From NCBI GenBank assembly GCA_046050405.1, contig JBJOPY010000167.1:1-17353 (forward strand): DNA of 17,353 nucleotides, given 5' to 3'. Under the pieces are notes generated by a model that saw only the letters and a program-made list of their open reading frames with translations, made no database searches and was not told the DNA's origin. Below are positions 15,202 to 17,353 of the stretch, one piece after another; position 1 is the first letter of the stretch; each line of letters opens with the position of its first letter. The position numbers were made by a program, and so were the translations under genes. This DNA comes from JADKCL01 sp046050405. GTDB taxonomy: Bacteria; Bacteroidota; Bacteroidia; J057; JADKCL01.

Positions 15202-17353
15202 ATGGCAAAGGTTGGCAGAGATATCCTCAAGACATATTTCCGAAAGAACAGCATCCCGACAGAGGCGAATTTTGTGGATCTGATCGACTCGGCATTGAAT
15301 GACACGGACGATGGCTTCCAAAAGGCAGGGGACTCACCCCTGAGGATCACCGCAAATGGGGCTGGAAAGTTGCTCCAATTCCTGAAGACCTCGGTTTCAA
15401 CGCCAGTGGATTTTTCTGTGGACTTGCAGCCTTCGGGAAATCCTGGACTCAAGCTATTTCCCGGGGAATCCTGGGATGGCAAAAAGTCGATTTTCCTGGA
15501 CGGGAATGATGGGAGCGTAGCCATTGGAACCGATACGACGGCAGGTCAGAAGCTTAATGTGGAAGGGAACACCAAGCTCAACGGCGATGTCACCGTGGGA
15601 TCGAAGTTAATGGTTGGACAGTCAGTCTCCGCCAAGCAGCTTGACATCCAAGGTACGACCCGCACAGGAAATACGCATCTTGCCGCCATCAAGGGCCTGT
15701 ATGTAACCGCAGACAGTTCCGATGCCGCCGGTGGGGTCGAATTCCGCCATACGAATGGAACACAAGGCATCGGTTTTGGATTCAACAGTATCTATGCCAC
15801 TGGGTCAAATGCAAACCAGAATCTCAATCTCATGCCCCGGGGGAGCGGTGGCGTCGGCATTGGGACGATCTCCCCGAATGCCTTGCTGGAAATCAGGAAA
15901 GATGCCAGCACATCCCTTGGCCCCGTTCTTCTCTTGAACAACAGCGGGGGCGGATCCGGATCCGGAGGAGCCATTGATTTCAATGGTTATGGAAGGAATT
16001 CGGGTGTTTCGCCCACCCTCCGTCTGCAAAGTTTGGATGATGGGAACTTTTCAAGCCATTTTGTTATCTCCACACTTTCTGGTGCCACCAGTGCCACCAG
16101 TGGCTCGCTATCGGAGCGGATGCGCATAGCCTCAAACGGCAATGTCGGAATCGGGACGGCGAGCCCAACGAAGAAGCTTCAGGTGGAGGGTGATTCCCTT
16201 TTCAAAGGCAACCTGAATATCGAAGGCGGCAGCAGCAGCAACCTGACGGTGTCAGGCAACTCCACACTCACGGGCAATGTCGGAATCGGGACTGCGAGCC
16301 CTTCGACTAAACTCCATGTGATAGGAGACATAAGGCTAGACGGCGGAAAAATTCAAAGCAATGGGCCTCTCGTCCTCCATCCCGATGTGGACAACACTGG
16401 AGATGATATCGTTCGGTTTTTAAATTCGATTGGAGACGAAAACATGCGAATCCATTCGGATGGCAATGTCGGAATCGGGACAGCGAGCCCAACGAAGAAG
16501 CTTCAGGTGGAGGGTGATTCCCTTTTCAAAGGCAATTTGAATATCGAAGGCGGCAGCAGCAACAACCTGACCGTGTCAGGCAACTCCACACTCACGGGCA
16601 ATGTCGGAATCGGGACAGCGAGCCCAACGAAGAAGCTTCATGTGGAGGGTGATTCCCTTTTCAAAGGCAACCTGAATATCCAAGGTGGGAGCAGCAACAA
16701 CCTGACCGTGGCAGGCAACTCCACACTCACGGGCAATGTCGGTATCGGGACGGCGAGCCCTGCGGAGAAACTCCACGTGATAGGAAACCTGAGAGTGGAC
16801 GAGGGAGAAATTCAAAGCTGGGGTCAACTCATTTTCCATCCTGATGTGGACAAGAGTGGAGATGATATTGTTCGGTTTGTTAATTCCGATGGCGGAGAAA
16901 CCATGCGAATCCATTCGGATGGCAACGTCGGCATCGGGACGGCGAGCCCTGGTTCGAAACTGTCCGTAAATGGCAACTTGGAGGTAACTGGCGTGTACAC
17001 CCAAAGTGCTAATGATGGGAACGTATTCAAAATGTATGTGGGATCCAATACAGGTGGGGTTAATCATGGCACTGGTATGGTGTTTGAATTGGCTCGTGGG
17101 TATCAGGGCACCAATAGAAGAATACTCTGGGACGGAGACAATAACTGGGATCAACTCTCCGATGGCATGTTCAAAACCAATATCGTCAAGGAGGAAGGGA
17201 TCCTGGATCGGATGATGCACCTGAAGGTCGTCAACTACAACTGGAAGGACAAGGCCGATGCGAAGCGGAAGCCCGTCGGGTTCATTGCCCAGGAGGTGCG
17301 GCCCTGGTTCCCTACCTTGGTGAACGAGTACAGTGATCCTGAGACGAAGGAAC
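15202..17353 (+). CDS. Modular tail fibre with C-terminal S74 chaperone domain (Afp13-like), partial
   Basis: The frame is open from the ATG at 15202 to the right edge, 717 codons without a stop, so the 3' end is missing. The N-terminus (1-50; ILKTYFRKNSIPTEANFVDLID) looks like the helical baseplate-binding end common in such fibres. Then come beta-rich spacer modules, a first GVGIGTISPNALLEI unit (about 217), a glycine-rich linker (248-257) and an array of repeats opening GNVGIGTASP (313-573). A receptor-facing stretch follows (about 574-650). From Ser653 it matches a Peptidase S74 / endosialidase intramolecular chaperone: SDGMFKTNI, then VGFIAQEVRPWFPTLV. S74 domains help trimeric beta fibres fold and cut themselves off through a Ser-Lys dyad; Ser653 and Lys658 have the expected +5 spacing. 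The fibre probably decides which target cell is bound. Confidence 0.9.
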   Translation, partial: MAKVGRDILKTYFRKNSIPTEANFVDLIDSALNDTDDGFQKAGDSPLRITANGAGKLLQFLKTSVSTPVDFSVDLQPSGNPGLKLFPGESWDGKKSIFLDGNDGSVAIGTDTTAGQKLNVEGNTKLNGDVTVGSKLMVGQSVSAKQLDIQGTTRTGNTHLAAIKGLYVTADSSDAAGGVEFRHTNGTQGIGFGFNSIYATGSNANQNLNLMPRGSGGVGIGTISPNALLEIRKDASTSLGPVLLLNNSGGGSGSGGAIDFNGYGRNSGVSPTLRLQSLDDGNFSSHFVISTLSGATSATSGSLSERMRIASNGNVGIGTASPTKKLQVEGDSLFKGNLNIEGGSSSNLTVSGNSTLTGNVGIGTASPSTKLHVIGDIRLDGGKIQSNGPLVLHPDVDNTGDDIVRFLNSIGDENMRIHSDGNVGIGTASPTKKLQVEGDSLFKGNLNIEGGSSNNLTVSGNSTLTGNVGIGTASPTKKLHVEGDSLFKGNLNIQGGSSNNLTVAGNSTLTGNVGIGTASPAEKLHVIGNLRVDEGEIQSWGQLIFHPDVDKSGDDIVRFVNSDGGETMRIHSDGNVGIGTASPGSKLSVNGNLEVTGVYTQSANDGNVFKMYVGSNTGGVNHGTGMVFELARGYQGTNRRILWDGDNNWDQLSDGMFKTNIVKEEGILDRMMHLKVVNYNWKDKADAKRKPVGFIAQEVRPWFPTLVNEYSDPETKE
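16138..16920 (+). repeat. In-frame A-B-A-A-B repeat array in the fibre gene
   Basis: Five direct repeats, each opening with codons for GNVGIGTASP. Type A is 135 bases (45 residues): 16138-16272, 16462-16596 and 16597-16731. Type B is 189 bases (63 residues): 16273-16461 and 16732-16920. A sixth, truncated opening starts at 16921, and a diverged one lies at 15850. By direct comparison A1 and A2 differ at 5 of 135 bases and A2 and A3 at 7, while the two B copies share about 46 of 63 residues. All lengths are multiples of three, so copy-number change would keep the frame. Confidence 0.9.
17158..17353 (+). other. Peptidase S74 chaperone domain, start (truncated by window edge)
   Basis: This part of the fibre gene codes for SDGMFKTNIVKEEGILDRMM, then YNWKDK and VGFIAQEVRPWFPTL, the typical opening of the S74 intramolecular chaperone. 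The S..... K spacing (Ser653 to Lys658) matches the family's autocleavage site, with the cut expected just before the serine. At least half of the domain is beyond the right edge. Confidence 0.8.

Noticed and set aside
16084..16101. Tandem 9-base duplication GCCACCAGT in the fibre gene
   Set aside because: Just two in-frame copies giving ATSATS in a Ser/Thr-rich linker; ordinary slippage.
16138..16920. CRISPR array
   Set aside because: The repeats are long, coding, in frame and contiguous, with no short spacer pattern.
16576..17220. A 214-codon open frame on the minus strand under the fibre repeats
   Set aside because: It stays open because the repeats are multiples of three; its own repeated peptide simply mirrors the fibre modules.

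Overview
This window holds most of the structural gene cluster of a contractile injection system of the extracellular type (eCIS; the Afp/PVC/MAC/AlgoCIS family), a phage-tail-like particle with a contractile sheath, inner tube, baseplate, spike and receptor-binding fibre. All convincing genes lie on the + strand and are packed tightly, with several overlaps, so they probably form one long operon. The host is most likely a member of Bacteroidota. Three things point there: a DUF5908-type small protein, a tail fibre built from NVGIGT..P..KL.V.G repeats with a Peptidase S74 chaperone end, and many starts with no clear Shine-Dalgarno but an A-rich leader. I cannot name the genus.

Layout, left to right. 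Positions 1-209 hold a possible 3' end of another gene and an AT-rich leader with a 9-bp A/T palindrome. Next come a DUF4255/Afp16-like tube terminator (210-791) and an unrecognised 280-residue protein (791-1633). Three sheath paralogues follow (1651-6172), the first with an extra domain of about 80-95 residues, and then three gp19-like tube paralogues (6201-7667). The baseplate and spike block comprises a 60-residue DUF5908 protein, a LysM-containing Afp7-like protein, a VgrG/Afp8-like spike, a gp25/Afp9-like wedge protein, an Afp10/PAAR-like tip and a 1268-residue gpJ-like wedge protein (7670-15163). The last gene is a long modular tail fibre (15202 to beyond the right edge), cut off inside its C-terminal chaperone domain.

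Working model, based on the known family: the tube paralogues stack on the spike complex, the sheath paralogues polymerise around the tube, and the DUF4255 protein stops growth at the far end. The LysM/VgrG/tip proteins form the piercing hub, gp25 and gpJ proteins form the wedges that trigger contraction, and the fibre selects the target. The Afp15-like AAA+ ATPase, the Afp14-like tape measure and any toxin cargo are not seen here and would be expected beyond the window.

The points most worth a second look are the sheath insertion, which resembles the flagellin/hook IN motif, the unknown gene beside the terminator, the A-B-A-A-B repeat architecture of the fibre with its apparent Ser-Lys autoprocessing dyad, and a terminator-like hairpin inside the operon between the tip and gpJ genes.
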